Source of the DNA: Boswellia sacra
Lineage: Eukaryota > Streptophyta > Magnoliopsida > Sapindales > Burseraceae
NCBI GenBank assembly: GCA_013180625.2
Contig: SNVD02012968.1
Coordinates: forward strand, 496,001-560,000
Reading direction: 5' to 3'
Length of the DNA stretch: 64,000 nt
Every line of letters starts with the position of its first letter. Position 1 is the stretch's first letter. Position numbers and translations under genes: made by a program. Positions 49,372 to 61,826 of the stretch are shown here, one piece after another. The notes below the pieces were generated by a model, which saw only the letters and a list, made by a program, of their open reading frames with translations, was not told the DNA's origin and did not search any database.

Positions 49372-52300
49372 ATGGAGAACCAGAATTCCAATCCCATTCT
49401 AAACGGTGTCGTAGCCAACAACGACGTCGTTCGTGTTGACGACGAGCACCGTGGATCCACTCTGATCTTTCTCGGTACCGGCTGCTCCAGCGCGGTTCCA
49501 AACACAATGTGCCTGATCCAGCCGTCCGATCCCCCCTGCCACGTCTGCTTTCAGGCGCTGTCCATCCCTCCCGAACGCAATCCTAATTACAGGTTTAATT
49601 TCTTGTCACTGATCAGTTTTTTCCTGGTTTTGGACTTTTAGAGTGTAGTTTAAATTGATCATTTCCCATTTTGGAATAGAATTTGGCGCTTGTTTCGATT
49701 GTATTGGAAATTTTCCCATTAGTGAAATCGGGCATTTGGTGTTATATTGGAACAAAAAGTCAGTCTGCAAATAAAGTTTAGTGAAATAAAAAACATTTTT
49801 TTTAATTTTAATTTTTCAGATTTTCTACAGTTTCAGGACTGTCCAGCAACTTAAAATATTAAAAAAAAAAAAAGCAAAAATAAAAGTAACCCTTTGGTAT
49901 GCTTTGTAGTTTAGTAGTTGGGAATAAAAATCTAGTCCAGATTGCATATCCAATGTCTGAATTGAAGAATGGTAAAGTGTAGAATAAAAACACTTATATT
50001 TTTTACCTTGACTATCGCGGATATCAGGTATTTTCGTTTTATAATCATTGCAATCCTACCTCAATATTAATTATATGAAACTAATTTCATTTCTTTATGA
50101 ATTAATATTATTTACATTTGAAACAATATTTCATTATCACCTTCTCAACTTATGTAGACAAAATATAATTCCACAAAATAATAATAATAATAATAATAAT
50201 AATTTCGCAGAGAAAATTTTCTTTGGTGTTTGAGCAAAACAAAAATCGTTATCTGTACAAGGGTAGCTAATAAGATAGGTTCATAGAAATGCTAGAAATG
50301 TATAAATTTTTTTCAAGTACTATTGAAACGATTTCCTTGATTTCTTATAGAGTGGAACATTAAGCAAGGTTTCTGTTTTTCTTTCTTTTTCTTTATTGTT
50401 TATTGCACTGCCCTTGGTTTGCGTCATTGCAAATATGCAACTATAAGCAATGGAAGTTAAGGCATGTATGATATGGAGGTTTAATGATCTTGTTTCTCTT
50501 TGAGAATATATACGCTTATGAAATATATAGAAAAGAATTATGGGTAAATGTTAGGTTGCACAGATAGTACTTGGTTCCTCAAAGTATCCCCAACTCATGG
50601 ACTAGGAATGAAACCAAGTTTCATTCATATTTGCTTATTAAACCCTCTCTCTTTTTTCTCTAATCTATCTATTTATGTTTAATTAAAAAAAATGCTATAT
50701 TTAAGTTTTGAGTACTGTAGTAGTCTAATTCTGTATTTTGGGCAATCAAACTGAGAGTTAGAGTAAAGTTGACGAGATTTGCTTGCAGTGAAATTACTTG
50801 ATTGTTAAAATTAGTTGGACATAGTAATTATCTGTAAAGCACTCTTTGCTACAGGGCATTAGTATGTATTTAATTGTTGGGTGAATGTTCATCTGTTCTT
50901 TGAACTTGCAGGTGTAATACATCTCTTCTAATCGATTACTGTCAGAGTGATGGTAAACACAGCTACATATTAATTGACGTTGGGAAGACGTTTAGGGAGC
51001 AAGTACTTAGGTGGTTTACTTTCCATAAGATACCTCAAGTTGACTCTGTGAGTTTCTTGCTTGTACACATATTTATTATTAATATGCTAAATAAGTCCTT
51101 TTTGTTCTTTCTTTTGGGGACCAATTATATCATTGTTTTCAGGCTGATTGGAATGCGCATCTGTGAAGGAAATTCTGTCATATAAGATTTTTTTTTCTTT
51201 TTATAATATAAGATTTTTTTTTCTTTTTATTTTATGTTCTACAACTTGCTCTAAAAATAAAGGAGGTCTTTCTTACAAAGTTGTTTTCATAGTTCTAAGT
51301 AACAAATGATTAAAAAGGTCGGCTGAGCTCACTCGCAATGTTGAAACAATTAAATTAAGAGAATGTGAATACAACTGATGCAGGCTTATTGTATATGTAC
51401 CCACTCAAGTTGGATAGAAAATTATGGTATTAAACTTCAAAGGTTTTTCAGGATGTAACACCTTTAATTGCTTAAATAGGGTGAAAAATAATTGTTTATG
51501 GTGCTTGGTTTGCTTTTAGGGATTTAGCTTGTATTTAGGGTGCAGCTAAATTAGAGTTTGAAAATTGGGCTTTTAGAGTGCTGTGAGACTAGCAAATGGT
51601 TAATTGGTGTCTCATTAGGTAGATGAGCTCTATTGCCGCTGCAAGATTTATTGTGGTGAAGTCAAATAAATCATGCCATCACCGTTCACCCAAAGTTTAT
51701 TGTCGGATATGTCATAATATGAATAACAGGACTGAGAACTTAAACTTATTGTAGTAGGTACTAAAATTCTTTGATATTTTAATCATCAACTTAAACTCGT
51801 GTAAGGGACTTTAAGCGGCAAAATAATTTGTGGATGCTGACAATCTTCTACAATGTTGGGAGAATGAGCATCTTTCATTGTTCCTTGTTGTGGTTTTACA
51901 TTCTTCATTGTGATTTTAATGAAATGTGTTTTCTCAGGTTGCTTCATATGACTAAATTTTGGAATGATTTTTGTATAAATTGCAGATCATTTTGACTCAT
52001 GAACATGCTGATGCTATTCTTGGTCTGGATGATATACGTGCTGTGCAACCATATAGCGCTACAAATGATATTGACCCCACACCTGTTTACTTAAGTCAGT
52101 ATGCAATGGAAAGGTACTTGTTTCTGGTTTTGGGTGGGCTTTGATATTATGTCCCCCATTACCTTTTGGTTGGTCCTTCTTATATTATGAAGTTATGATA
52201 AGCACTACAATCATGAGAGTTCTGATGACCAGTTTAGCTAACATCAGATGGCTTAGAACACTCTAGCTTCAGGCATCTTAAGCTTAGGCATCCTAAATGG

Positions 52301-54752
52301 GGATTTATAACGTTTTGTTGAGCAAGAATTAATCCATAATTGCAACCATAAGTAGCCTATTTGAATTTCATGAACTCACATATCAAAAACTTTATCTAAA
52401 ACTTATCTGATCATAAATACATGCTTGCAGTAAAATATGACTAAGCCATTCCTTTATCTAAAAGATATCAGGAACTTGTCTGGTTTTTAGTAGAAGAAGA
52501 ATGATGGTTGTATGCAGTGAAAAATGATATCTTACATTTGCTTTGTTGCCACAGGACTTTAAGTTTTGGGTGTAACAGTTGGGAAGATTGTTCAGGATAA
52601 GCTAATGTAGTTTGATATTTGGCATTTTGAGAAATTATGTTCAACTTTTAATAGTAACTTCATTTTTAAAGTACTTAATGTGTAAGTGTTTGTTGGGCCT
52701 TTTAAATAGCGTTTCACAGAAATTTCCTTACTTGATGCGGAAGAAACTAAAAGAAGGCCAAGAAGTGAGACGGGTTGCCCAGATTGACTGGAAGATAATT
52801 GAGGAACATTGTGACAAGCCATTTGTTGCATCAGGCCTAAAGTTTGTTCCTCTGCCAGTTACGTTCCAATTTTCTCTTGATCATGGTAATTATCCTCCTC
52901 TATTTATTTACGTCCTCAATCTCACTGCTTATGTTTTTGAATGTAGGTAATGCATGGAGAAGATTATGTCTGTTTAGGCTTTCTCTTTGGTGAAAATTAT
53001 AGAGTTGCATATATATCTGATGTTTCACGCATTCCTTCAAGCACAGAATATGGTGAGTGTTGATTTGGTTCCTTTCGGTCTTATACTCGTATGAATTTAT
53101 TTATATATGTACATTTAGATGGTTAAATTTATTTATATATGTATATTTAGATGGTTAAATATACATCTTAAACTTTTTTGTATATTGAGACTTTAAGTGG
53201 CTCCACCACTCAATCTTGGTAATTTTATGGCTTAGCAACTAGATGGATGGCAGGGGCAGTGTGGGGTAATCCCCTTGAGGAGTTCCTTAAGCTGCCTTTC
53301 AGTTGTAGAGCTCTGTATACAAGTTACACACAAATGCAGCCTATTCTAGTGAAAAATGGTTCATTGTTAAGGATCTTGAGGATCTGGTCCTCGTCCAACC
53401 TTGGGTTTTTGCAGGATTTAGTTTCAAGTTTTATGGAGAGCTCAGCAGATAGTTGCACCATTTTTCTGGAAAAAAGATAATAAACGTAAAAAACCTGAAT
53501 TTTAATTTGTAAAGCATCTTCCATACTATATAATCGAACATTATAAAGATATTTTTCTGGTTATTATTTAATAAGAAAAATGTGTTTTGCAGTTATTTCG
53601 AAATCTGGCGCTGGTCAGTTGGATCTTCTTATCTTGGATACATTGTATAGGGTCAGTCTAAGTTTAGAATTCTTTTAATGCTTTTCTGACTGTTTTATGT
53701 ATGCTTATTATTTTCATGTTTTGCAGTTATGTATGTATCTTCAATACCTTCTAAGAATATTTCTGGTTCACTGTTTTATGTATGTTGATTTTTAGTACAG
53801 TTTCTAAAGTATTTGAAGCAAAGAAAAGAGTTCCTGTTATCTCTGTAAATAGATTATGGTTTCATTTTTAAGATAAACGTTACTAGCAAAAAAAAAAAAA
53901 AAAAAAGATATTGAGAATACACATGAAAATAACCCACACCCATGCACATGCACATGCACGCACAGATCGCTGGTAGCTCCTCATCAAACTAGTCTAGTTT
54001 GATTATAAGAAACTATTTTCTGTTCAATTGGTTAGGGCAGTTAAAACTATTTGCTATAGTGTAATGATTATGATTTGTTTATTGCAATGATATAACTTAT
54101 TGCATTGCTTGGTTTAATTTTCCTTCTTAAAGAAATGGAGTCTGCGAACCTTAAGTATTATCAGTTTTTGGTTGCTTGATCTTTCAACCTGGTCAGTGCA
54201 AGGTTTTCTGTAGAAGTTTATTTCAAATTTAATTTCTCGTATATGATTTGTCTTTCCAGATATTCATCTTGCTTCTTATGACTTTAATTACTTTTGAGGA
54301 TTTAATAATATTTTTTGCACTGCTTATGTTTTCATTATTGCCAGAAAGGATCCCACAATGTTCATTTGTGCTTCCCTCAGGTTTGTTTATGAACTACAGC
54401 TCTCGTTCATGTTAACTCATGAATTATTAAATGTCGCTTGTGACATTGGTCGGTATTTATGTAGACTCTTGAAACCGTGAAAAGGTTATGTCCTAAACGA
54501 GCTCTTTTAATTGGCATGACTCATGAGTTTGACCACCACAAGGACAATGAGTTTCTTGCAGAATGGTCTGAGAGGTAGAATTTTCACCATTCATTTTTTA
54601 AGATTTTTTTCTGTAATCATTCCACATATATGTGGAGAGGGCTTTAAAAAAAAAAAAAAAAAAAAACTGATGTGAGTTTTCTTATTGTATATAGGGAAGG
54701 AATCCAGGTGCAACTTGCACATGATGGTTTGAGAATCCCCGTAGAAATGTGA
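49372..54752 (+). CDS. PhnP-like metallo-beta-lactamase-fold hydrolase, copy 1
   Basis: 9 exons: 49372-49592, 50912-51047, 51986-52113, 52710-52857, 52947-53052, 53593-53651, 54345-54380, 54465-54574, 54695-54752, giving 333 aa. Phases close, but the exon 4 donor (GTTACG at 52858) is weak. Visible motifs are FLGTG near 33-37, PPCHVC with C56 and C59, the metal-binding THEHADA with H124, H126 and D128 followed by GLDD, H214, YISD with D236, and THEFDH with H298 and H302. This is the layout of PhnP/C777.06c-type hydrolases, which cleave cyclic or linear phosphodiesters in bacteria. The plant substrate is not known. It matches At1g30300 by type and neighbours (recalled). A direct partial duplicate begins at 62468. 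Confidence 0.9.
50178..50203. repeat. (ATA)n microsatellite in intron 1
   Basis: About eight to nine perfect AAT/ATA units. The corresponding intron of the second gene copy lacks this segment because of a larger deletion. Confidence 0.85.
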
Positions 54753-57131
54753 TGAGGTAGGGTGATATGCTTGAACTTATGTACAGTTTGTGTGCCGGAA
54801 GAGAATTCTATACTTGCATTTTATGTTATTTCTCTCTCTAAAGAGGGAATGTTTCTCATTGAATTTAAATGTCGCCCCTCGTGGTGGTCTCATGCATGCC
54901 ATTCCAAGCTTAGCTTCTCTAGATTTTTACATTATACAAACTAAAACTATATAAGGAGAATGAATCACAAATGGACTTGGCTGATTGTTACATGTATAAA
55001 ATAAATTTGTAGTTGTATATAGTTAACAGCATTAGATGACAATTTCAGAACACAGAAGCATTTAGTTCCAGTCTTCGGAATGAATCTGACTAAATATGTT
55101 TTTTGTTTTGTGTGCACAGGTTTGATGTAGGACTCATGATGAAGCAATTTCTAGAAGCATACTTTTTCCATCCCACTTGATGGGAGGAAATAAGCATAGA
55201 ATTTTTTTAGTACCAACATCCAATTATTTTAGCTTAGATGGAGTTTAAATTATGTAAAGGAACACCAGAAAAAGTTATCTTATTATTAATTTGTTAGGGT
55301 TAAAAGAGATTAAAATATGCAATAATGTTATGACTTCAGAAATAAGTGGCTTTGGGCCACAAGTGGCTGTGACTACTGACTATGCCCTTGTCTTTGGAGT
55401 AAACACAAGGCAAGCCATCTTTTATGCAGACACAGGAATCCCTTGGCTGAAATGACTTTTCAACGAGCAGATGGCATGTACGAGCGTCAACTTTTCTAAG
55501 AATTTATGAGCCTCTTCAAGTTAAGTTAAAGAAAAAATACGTAACACCGCAATAGGTAATGATTTGATGACAGGCCGTTTTCCGCTTCTAACTGGATTGG
55601 ATAGAGAATTTTATTACCAATCATGATTCATGTACTAATTTTAGGATTTATAAAGACAATATTTAACCATTGATAATTGGATTTGGTTAGAGTTGCATGG
55701 TTGCAGCTGCTTTAAAAATAATAATAATAATAGTTGTATCAAGCCGCTCTTTACTGTAGAACAACTAAGATAATTTGATTAAATAAAATTCTATCAAGTA
55801 TCATCGATCAAAGATAAGTACTACGTTTGATTGGTATACAATTCTAATAAAATTCAGTTACGCATTCATGCTCTGAAATGAAGTAGTTTCATCCAAAGTA
55901 TAGTATTAATTATTTTCACTTAAATATTACTATTGATCTATTACAATTTGGGAAATTCTATGATACTGGGAAAAAAATCCCAGAATTAATAATAGGATGA
56001 AAATAGATCATTTGATTGAATTAATGGTCTACATTAATCAAAATAAAATTAAGAAATTTAAAAGTTTACTGGTTAAATAAGTATTATTTGATTTGAAGAT
56101 AACGTTTTTAACTGATTTAAAATTATAGTTTCCACTTCAAATAAAAAATCTATAAATTACATTAAATGGAAGTTCATCTTTATATCCATTCATAAAATTA
56201 TGATTTTGATTGAATTTATCTAATTTAGATGGAAGTTTGTATTTAGTGCATCTATGAATCCTTCAATAACAGTAAGGATTTTTCTCTTTAATTACATTAG
56301 ATGGAGTCCATCTTTGCATCCATATATTAAACAATAGCTTTAATCGAATTTATATAATTTAGACAGAAGTTCGTATTGAGTTCATTAAAGATTCTCTCAA
56401 TAACATTATACATTTTTTGAAGTTTACATTAAATGGAAGTTCATATTTACGTCCATCTATTAAACAATGATTTTGATTGAATTTATCTTATTTAGAGCAA
56501 AGTCCATCTTGAGTCCATCAATGTATCCTTTCATAACAGAGAATTTTTTTTTTTTTTTTTAAGTTAGACTAAGATAGAACATATAGGCGTCCATCCAATT
56601 AAAAGTTAAATAAAAATAAAAATTTCGATTCCCAACATTTGAGCCCGTGGAAACATAAAACAAATTGAAAAGATGGTTACTACCAATTAATCCTATGAAA
56701 CCTTAATTTAAAATTTAATATTGTTTCTCACCATTTGAACAACTGAAAATTTAAATTAATTTTGTGAACTAGTTTCCCACCATTTGAATATATTAAATTA
56801 AAAAAAACAGATTGAACAATTGTTTCCCACACTTGGTCCTATGAAACTTTATCTAATAATTAAGAATGTATTTTCTAACACTTGAACATATGCAAGGAGT
56901 TATATTGGTCAACATATAACCACTTAAACCTATGAAACTTGTTACATTAGTAAATATATATCTCTTATGATTTCTATTCATTTACATCTCAATAGATCTT
57001 TAATGGCAAATTAGTAGAAGATTTTTATTTGATTAGGAGACCAATTATTTATTAGTTGATATAATGTCAAATTTATATTTTTAGGATAGCATAACTTGAC
57101 ATCATTATAGAGCCAGTTTATAATAGATGAT
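54753..57131. other. Intergenic region with degenerate tandem repeat
   Basis: It holds the 3' flank of the metallo-hydrolase and then AT-rich DNA. No gene is recognised. A degenerate repeat lies at about 56155-56540, and scattered TTTCCCACCATTTGAA-like phrases recur at 56630-56880. Confidence 0.6.
56155..56540. repeat. Degenerate tandem repeat, unit about 125-135 bp, three units
   Basis: Each unit runs TTACATTA.ATGGA.TCCATCTTT..TCCAT, then AAACAATG.TTT..TTGAATTTAT, then TTTAGA..GAAGT..TATTGAGT.CAT and CAATAACA. Units begin near 56155, 56293 and 56424. Function unknown. Confidence 0.65.
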
Positions 57132-57629
57132 TAGGGGTGGTATTCGTGTCGTGTCAACCCATTTAATCATTCGTGTCAAGACATGAAACACGGATCCGAT
57201 ACGATTATTAAACGTGTTACTCACGTGTTGTAATCGTGTCATATTTAATTCACATAATTTACTTAATTGTTTAACCTAGTTATGCGTAATATATTATACT
57301 CTATATATTTAAATCAATTAAAATTATTTTTAAAATATAAACCATTGTTAGTATAAAATATTATTAAAATCATCATAATTTATTATTTTATAAATTAATT
57401 TATTTTATAATATAAAAATTTCAGTTTTATAATATATATGTTGTAAGTAGGTAATAATTTATATCATTGAATGAATTTACATATTAAGGATAGACAAAAT
57501 ATATTTAATTATTCGTGTCATTAAACGGGTTGGCATATTGAACACTTTCAACACGAATCCGACCTATTTATTAATCGTGTATCGTATTCGTGTCGTGTTC
57601 ACATGTCGTGTCACAAATTCCCACCTTTA
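57132..57629 (+). mobile_element. hAT-like MITE (GTGTCGTGTC family), copy 2, with 8-bp target duplication
   Basis: 498 bp, ends TAGGGGTGGTATTCG and AATTCCCACCTTTA (inverted repeats), flanked by TAGATGAT at 57124-57131 and 57630-57637. The 8-bp duplication and T/CAGGG ends fit hAT. No transposase. It is related in inverted orientation to 18640-19153. It sits right at the edge of the inverted ZFWD duplication. Confidence 0.8.
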
Positions 57630-57850
57630 TAGATGATTGATAACATATATATGTAACATTTCTATATGATATTATTCGTAATTTTGGCTTTTATTATGTT
57701 GATTGTATCATTTTTATTAATATAATTTTCATAGATCTAACCTTCAGTCTTTTCATAATCCCTTAACATTGCATACTTTGATGATAAATTAGCGGTTAGC
57801 ACTTAATTGTTAAAAATGTTATGAGAATTATAAATTAATTGTTTATAAAT

Positions 57851-58060
57851 TTTGGCGGAAAAGATTTCTGGGCGAATTCAAATTCGTAGCGGGAGCGGGA
57901 AAGTTAACGGTCTTATTAAAAAGATCTGATCCAACGGTTCAAGGTTAATTCCTTTTCAAATTCGTAGCGGGAGCGGGAATGTTAACGGTCGTCTCGATAC
58001 GCTTTGATCCAACGGTTCAAGGTTAATTCCTTTTGTTAGAAGGAATATAGGCTTATAAAG
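57851..58060 (+). promoter_or_regulatory. Duplicated cell-cycle-type promoter module of ZFWD copy 2
   Basis: E2F consensus sites are TTTGGCGG (57851-57858), GCGGGAAA (57895-57902) and GCGGGAAT (57973-57980). MSA-like TCCAACGGTTC occurs twice (57930-57940 and 58008-58018). The two units, each starting CAAATTCGTAGCGGGAGCGG, are about 80 bases apart. A TATAAAG box follows at 58054. Confidence 0.6.
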
Positions 58061-58207
58061 GAAACGGACTGCGTCAAAAGCTCACAATCCAATTCTCAAC
58101 TTTCTAACTTTCCTCTCTCTCTCTCTCTCTGTGTCTCTTGCAAAAATTTCTTACTTTTACGCTCTGAAATAATTCGATTACTCGCGCTCTCTCTTCGGAA
58201 TTCTTCG

Positions 58208-59473
58208 ATGATGGCTTTGAACACTACTGCCCACGCAAGAGGTGGGCGCAACCACTTCCACAATCGGCCACTTCAGAAGAATGCTGTTTGTGTGTTTTGG
58301 CTGAAAGGCCGCTGCAATAGAACCCCTTGCCGGTTTCTCCATCTCGATGCCTCCACGTCCACGCACCCAACAACTACAAGGGCAGTCGCTCCAATTCCAA
58401 ACCCAGATTCTGACGAACCCAGAAACAACAACTCGCAATTGAAGGTTTGTGATCACTGGGCCTCTGGAACTTGTGTTTACGGTGACAAATGTCGTTTTCT
58501 ACATTCGTGGCTCCACTCCGACAGCAACAACAACAATCTCTCCTTGTTAGTAAGGTTGAGTGGCCACAGGAAGGGCGTGACGGGTATTGGACTTCCTTCC
58601 GGGTCGAATAAGCTGTATTCGGGTGGTAGAGATGGTAGGGTTAGGGTTTGGGACTGTGAATCCGGTGAGTGTATTAAGGTGATCGATAATGGAGCCGAGA
58701 TTGGTTGTTTAATTAGCGAAGGCCCGTGGGTGTTTGTGGGTTCACCCAATTCTGTCAAGGCCTGGAGGGTTGATGTGGCTACTGGTGATTACAAGACTTT
58801 CCTTCTTGATGGACCGGTTGGGCATCAGGTGAATGCCATGGTGGTCTGTTTTTCTAATGATCTTCTATTTGCTGGCTCAGATGATGGAGTCATTTCAGTT
58901 TGGAGAGGAAGCTCAGAGTCCGAGCGTAATCCTTTCAAACTGGTCGCGACAATGAAAGCCCGCACAGCTCCTATCCTGTCGCTCACTATTGGAATGCAAG
59001 AGAAGAGACTCTTTTCTGCTTCTGCAGATGGTATAATTCAGGTGTGGGATGTGGACACCTTAGAATGTGTTCAGACACTGAATGGGCATAGCGATGCTGT
59101 CACGACTCTGCTCTCTTGTGATGATATCTTGTTCTCGGCCTCATTGGACAAGACTATCAAAGTGTGGGCTGTGGATCAAGTTGGCAGCTTCCAATCAACT
59201 TATACAAATAAGGAAGATTGTGGTGTCGTTTCACTGTTTGGAATGATTAATGCAGATGGTAAGCCCATCTTGTTGTGTTCTTGTATAGACTCTGCTGTTC
59301 GGGCGTATGAGCTACCGTCGTTTAAAGAGAGAGCAAGGATGTTTTCCAAGGGGGAAGTTGGATCTATGCAGAAGGGTCCTGACGGACTCTTTTTCCTCGG
59401 GGATGGAAGCGGTGCATTGAATGTTTGGAAGTGGAACGCTGTGGCAGAGCAATCACAGATGGTCGCTGAATGA
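58208..59473 (+). CDS. ZFWD-like: CCCH zinc finger and WD40 protein (ZFWD type), copy 2
   Basis: 421 aa, single exon, intact. It has the same architecture as the copy at 30126: CCCH fingers at C28-C36-C41-H45 and C81-C89-C95-H99, then WD40 blades to the end. Most differences are single substitutions. One blade is altered (ATMKARTAPILSL where copy 1 has ATVKGHTVSILSL, losing the Gly-His of the WD40 blade), and the last residues differ (copy 2 adds a short tail). It keeps the TATA box and the E2F/MSA-like array of copy 1, so it is probably expressed. Confidence 0.92.
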   Translation: MMALNTTAHARGGRNHFHNRPLQKNAVCVFWLKGRCNRTPCRFLHLDASTSTHPTTTRAVAPIPNPDSDEPRNNNSQLKVCDHWASGTCVYGDKCRFLHSWLHSDSNNNNLSLLVRLSGHRKGVTGIGLPSGSNKLYSGGRDGRVRVWDCESGECIKVIDNGAEIGCLISEGPWVFVGSPNSVKAWRVDVATGDYKTFLLDGPVGHQVNAMVVCFSNDLLFAGSDDGVISVWRGSSESERNPFKLVATMKARTAPILSLTIGMQEKRLFSASADGIIQVWDVDTLECVQTLNGHSDAVTTLLSCDDILFSASLDKTIKVWAVDQVGSFQSTYTNKEDCGVVSLFGMINADGKPILLCSCIDSAVRAYELPSFKERARMFSKGEVGSMQKGPDGLFFLGDGSGALNVWKWNAVAEQSQMVAE

Positions 59474-59514
59474 ACACTAGTTATGTAATTTTCTTGTAAA
59501 AAGTCAGATTTATA

Positions 59515-61285
59515 AATGAATTTCTTTAATATTCTTTCACTTGCGAGTGTTGATTGATGAGTAATGATGTTGATAACGTACGCGTAGGAGGTTGATAGAA
59601 TTTGTGTTATCTTCTTTATTCTCGATAACTTGAACGTAGGCTTACTGGATTATTGTCGTTTTGTTTGTTTCTCTAGTAAAACAGAACAAAGTTTGTTCTC
59701 ATAAACAAATTATTCTTATCTGGTGAATAATTGTGGTCATTTGAGGATGAGATGACTTGTGATGCACAAATTGAACTCTGCTTATTGTAACTGCATAAAT
59801 TAACCCTCCATACTGAGTGTAATATAGACCCTCTGATTTGGTTGGTTTATAAGCTACCTTTAACTTGGAAGCGCAGCATCTTCCGTGGAAACTTGCTATA
59901 TGTAAAAAATTCAGGATAAGTAAATCAGAAGAACTTGAGGAACGTGCAAACCAGATTTTTGTCATGCTAAAAAGTCAAACAACATTTCAACTTTGTCGTT
60001 TGTCCAGCAAGAAAAGAGCAACTGCCTTGCGGCTATTTGATGCCAACCAATGGAGTCTTGTAGTATGTTTTGTTTGCATGTAACAGAACAGCCCACGCTG
60101 CATTTGTTATGATAATTCAAATAATGAGGCAAAGACAAGTATGATGGATAGTGCATCTCAAACAAAGGCTATAACTAAGTTCAATGTTGTCCCCAAGGGG
60201 ATAATCTAGTTGTAAGAAGTTCAATAACATTGTCATATAATTTTTTTTGCAAAACCAAATGAATTTCTTTATTCTTTCTCTTGCTAGTGTTGATTAAATG
60301 GATTAGCAATGATGTATACCGAACGCATAAGCGTTTAAATTCTTGGTACCTTTTATTACTTGTGATAACTTGATCTTGAACAGAGGCAGACCTGCATAGA
60401 GACTAGGGGGGCCCAGGCCCCTCCTAAATTTAGAAAATTTCCAAGACCCCCACTTATTTTATAAAGTTGCTTTATCCTCTTTTATTTAAAAAGACCTAAT
60501 TTCAATGTTATACTGTCCTTTTTTATCTAAGTGCTTAGTTGCTTGCCCTTGACCACTCCATGCAGCCACAAACAACAATATGAGTTTATATTTTAATTAA
60601 TTTTTATTATTTTATTCATAAATAAAATTTTAGACATTTTTAGTTCTTATTTATGTAGTTTGGCATAAATTATGTGAAATTCAGTTTAATTTTTTTCTAC
60701 GTTTTGAAAAAAAAAATCATTTCTTATTAGATGGGTACAAAATTGAAGTATTTTGGTGAATGGTAAGAACTAACTCTTTTAATAATTTGTAATAACATAT
60801 TATTATATTTATAAAATTGTACCATATCTTTTTTTATTATTAATTTATTTGTATGAATTAGGTAAACAAGTAGCAAATATAATTAGAAAATTATGGTTGA
60901 AAAACTTTCCAAAATGTACGGCTCACTATGTCCCTCTATTTAAGTGTTTTTTTAATTATTTTTTAACAAATTTTCTCATGTAATCAAGATCTATCAAATA
61001 AAATTATAAATATTAAAATATAAATGGTGCCCCCTACAACGAAATCTGAGTCGGCCACTGGTCTTGAACATGTATAGATTTACTGGATTAATTAATGATT
61101 TTTTGTTTGTTTCCAAGTAAACGAGAACAAAGTTTCATACAAAAATTCTAACCTGTGAACAATTATGATTGTTAGAGGATGAGACTACTTGTGATGCACA
61201 AACTGAATATAGTAACTACATAATTTATACCCTCTGTATTGAGTTCAATTAATTAATAAAAACCTCTGTCCACACTAGACAACCT
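59515..61285. repeat. Tandem duplication of the ZFWD copy 2 3' flank
   Basis: Segment 59515-59840 (from GAATTTCTTTAATATTC.. through CTTGAACGTAGGCTTACTGG to CCCTCTGATTTGG) recurs at 60257-60380 plus 61061-61285 (GAATTTCTTTATTC.., CTTGAACATGTATAG.TTTACTGG, AACCTCTGATTTG). The second unit is split by a hAT-like insertion. Segment 59850-60250 between them has no recognised gene. Confidence 0.75.
60381..61060. mobile_element. hAT-like non-autonomous element inside the tandem duplicate
   Basis: 680 bp. Ends CAGAGGCAGAC and GTCGGCCACTG (reverse complement CAGTGGCCGAC) are inverted repeats. The flanks ATCTTGAA (60373-60380) and GTCTTGAA (61061-61068) form an 8-bp target duplication with one mismatch. 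Internal sequence such as GGGGGGCCCAGGCCCC and GGTGCCCCCTACAAC is typical of the plant hAT family whose autonomous members encode TTF-type zinc finger transposases. No ORF. Confidence 0.75.
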
Positions 61286-61734
61286 CTGATTTGATCTTGG
61301 CATGGCTAGACAGCAGCCCCAACCTATGCTATGCTGCTGAAGTTTTCAATGGCACCCTCTCTTTATGCAAACGTGCGAAAAAGGCGAGTAACTTCTGCCG
61401 ATTTCCTGAGGAATGGACGTGTCTGGATATTAAAAAAAAACCATATGTCATATATATAGTTTCTTGAGTAAGTTACACGTTCAATGCAATAGTATAATAT
61501 CTCTTTTCAATCTGAATTCAATATCAAAGTGCATTTCTTTGAAGAAATTAACACTCAATTTACTCAATAAATATAAATCTTTAATTTCTTTGAACTCACC
61601 TATCTGTTCTTATTCAAGATATTATAGTTAAAAAGGTTATGCAGTTTCGCATACCCATCTGCTTAAAACAGTTTCTCAACTATAAACTACAGTGGCTCCA
61701 ACATTGAAATATAGAATAAGAATAGATGAATTAC

Positions 61735-61826
61735 ATGCTGAACGTCAGATAAAGAACCTTTCCTGGGGAAGCTGATGTGCATGCTGTGAAATCAAGAACA
61801 TCATCTATCAACTGGCATGCCATTCC
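61735..61826 (-). pseudogene. Prenyl diphosphate synthase exon 10 fragment, frameshifted
   Basis: The minus strand retains acceptor CAG, then an exon matching 26695-26784 including LIDDVLDFT, and donor GTAATTCATC. It is 92 bases against 90 in the functional exon (a 3-base insertion before the GCACATC stretch and a 1-base loss after it), so the frame breaks. Intron sequence matches on both sides, so it is a genomic duplicate, not a retrocopy. No other exon is present nearby. Confidence 0.88.

Noticed and set aside
59865..60083. 72-codon frame after ZFWD copy 2
   Set aside because: No family resemblance; lies between two units of a local tandem duplication.
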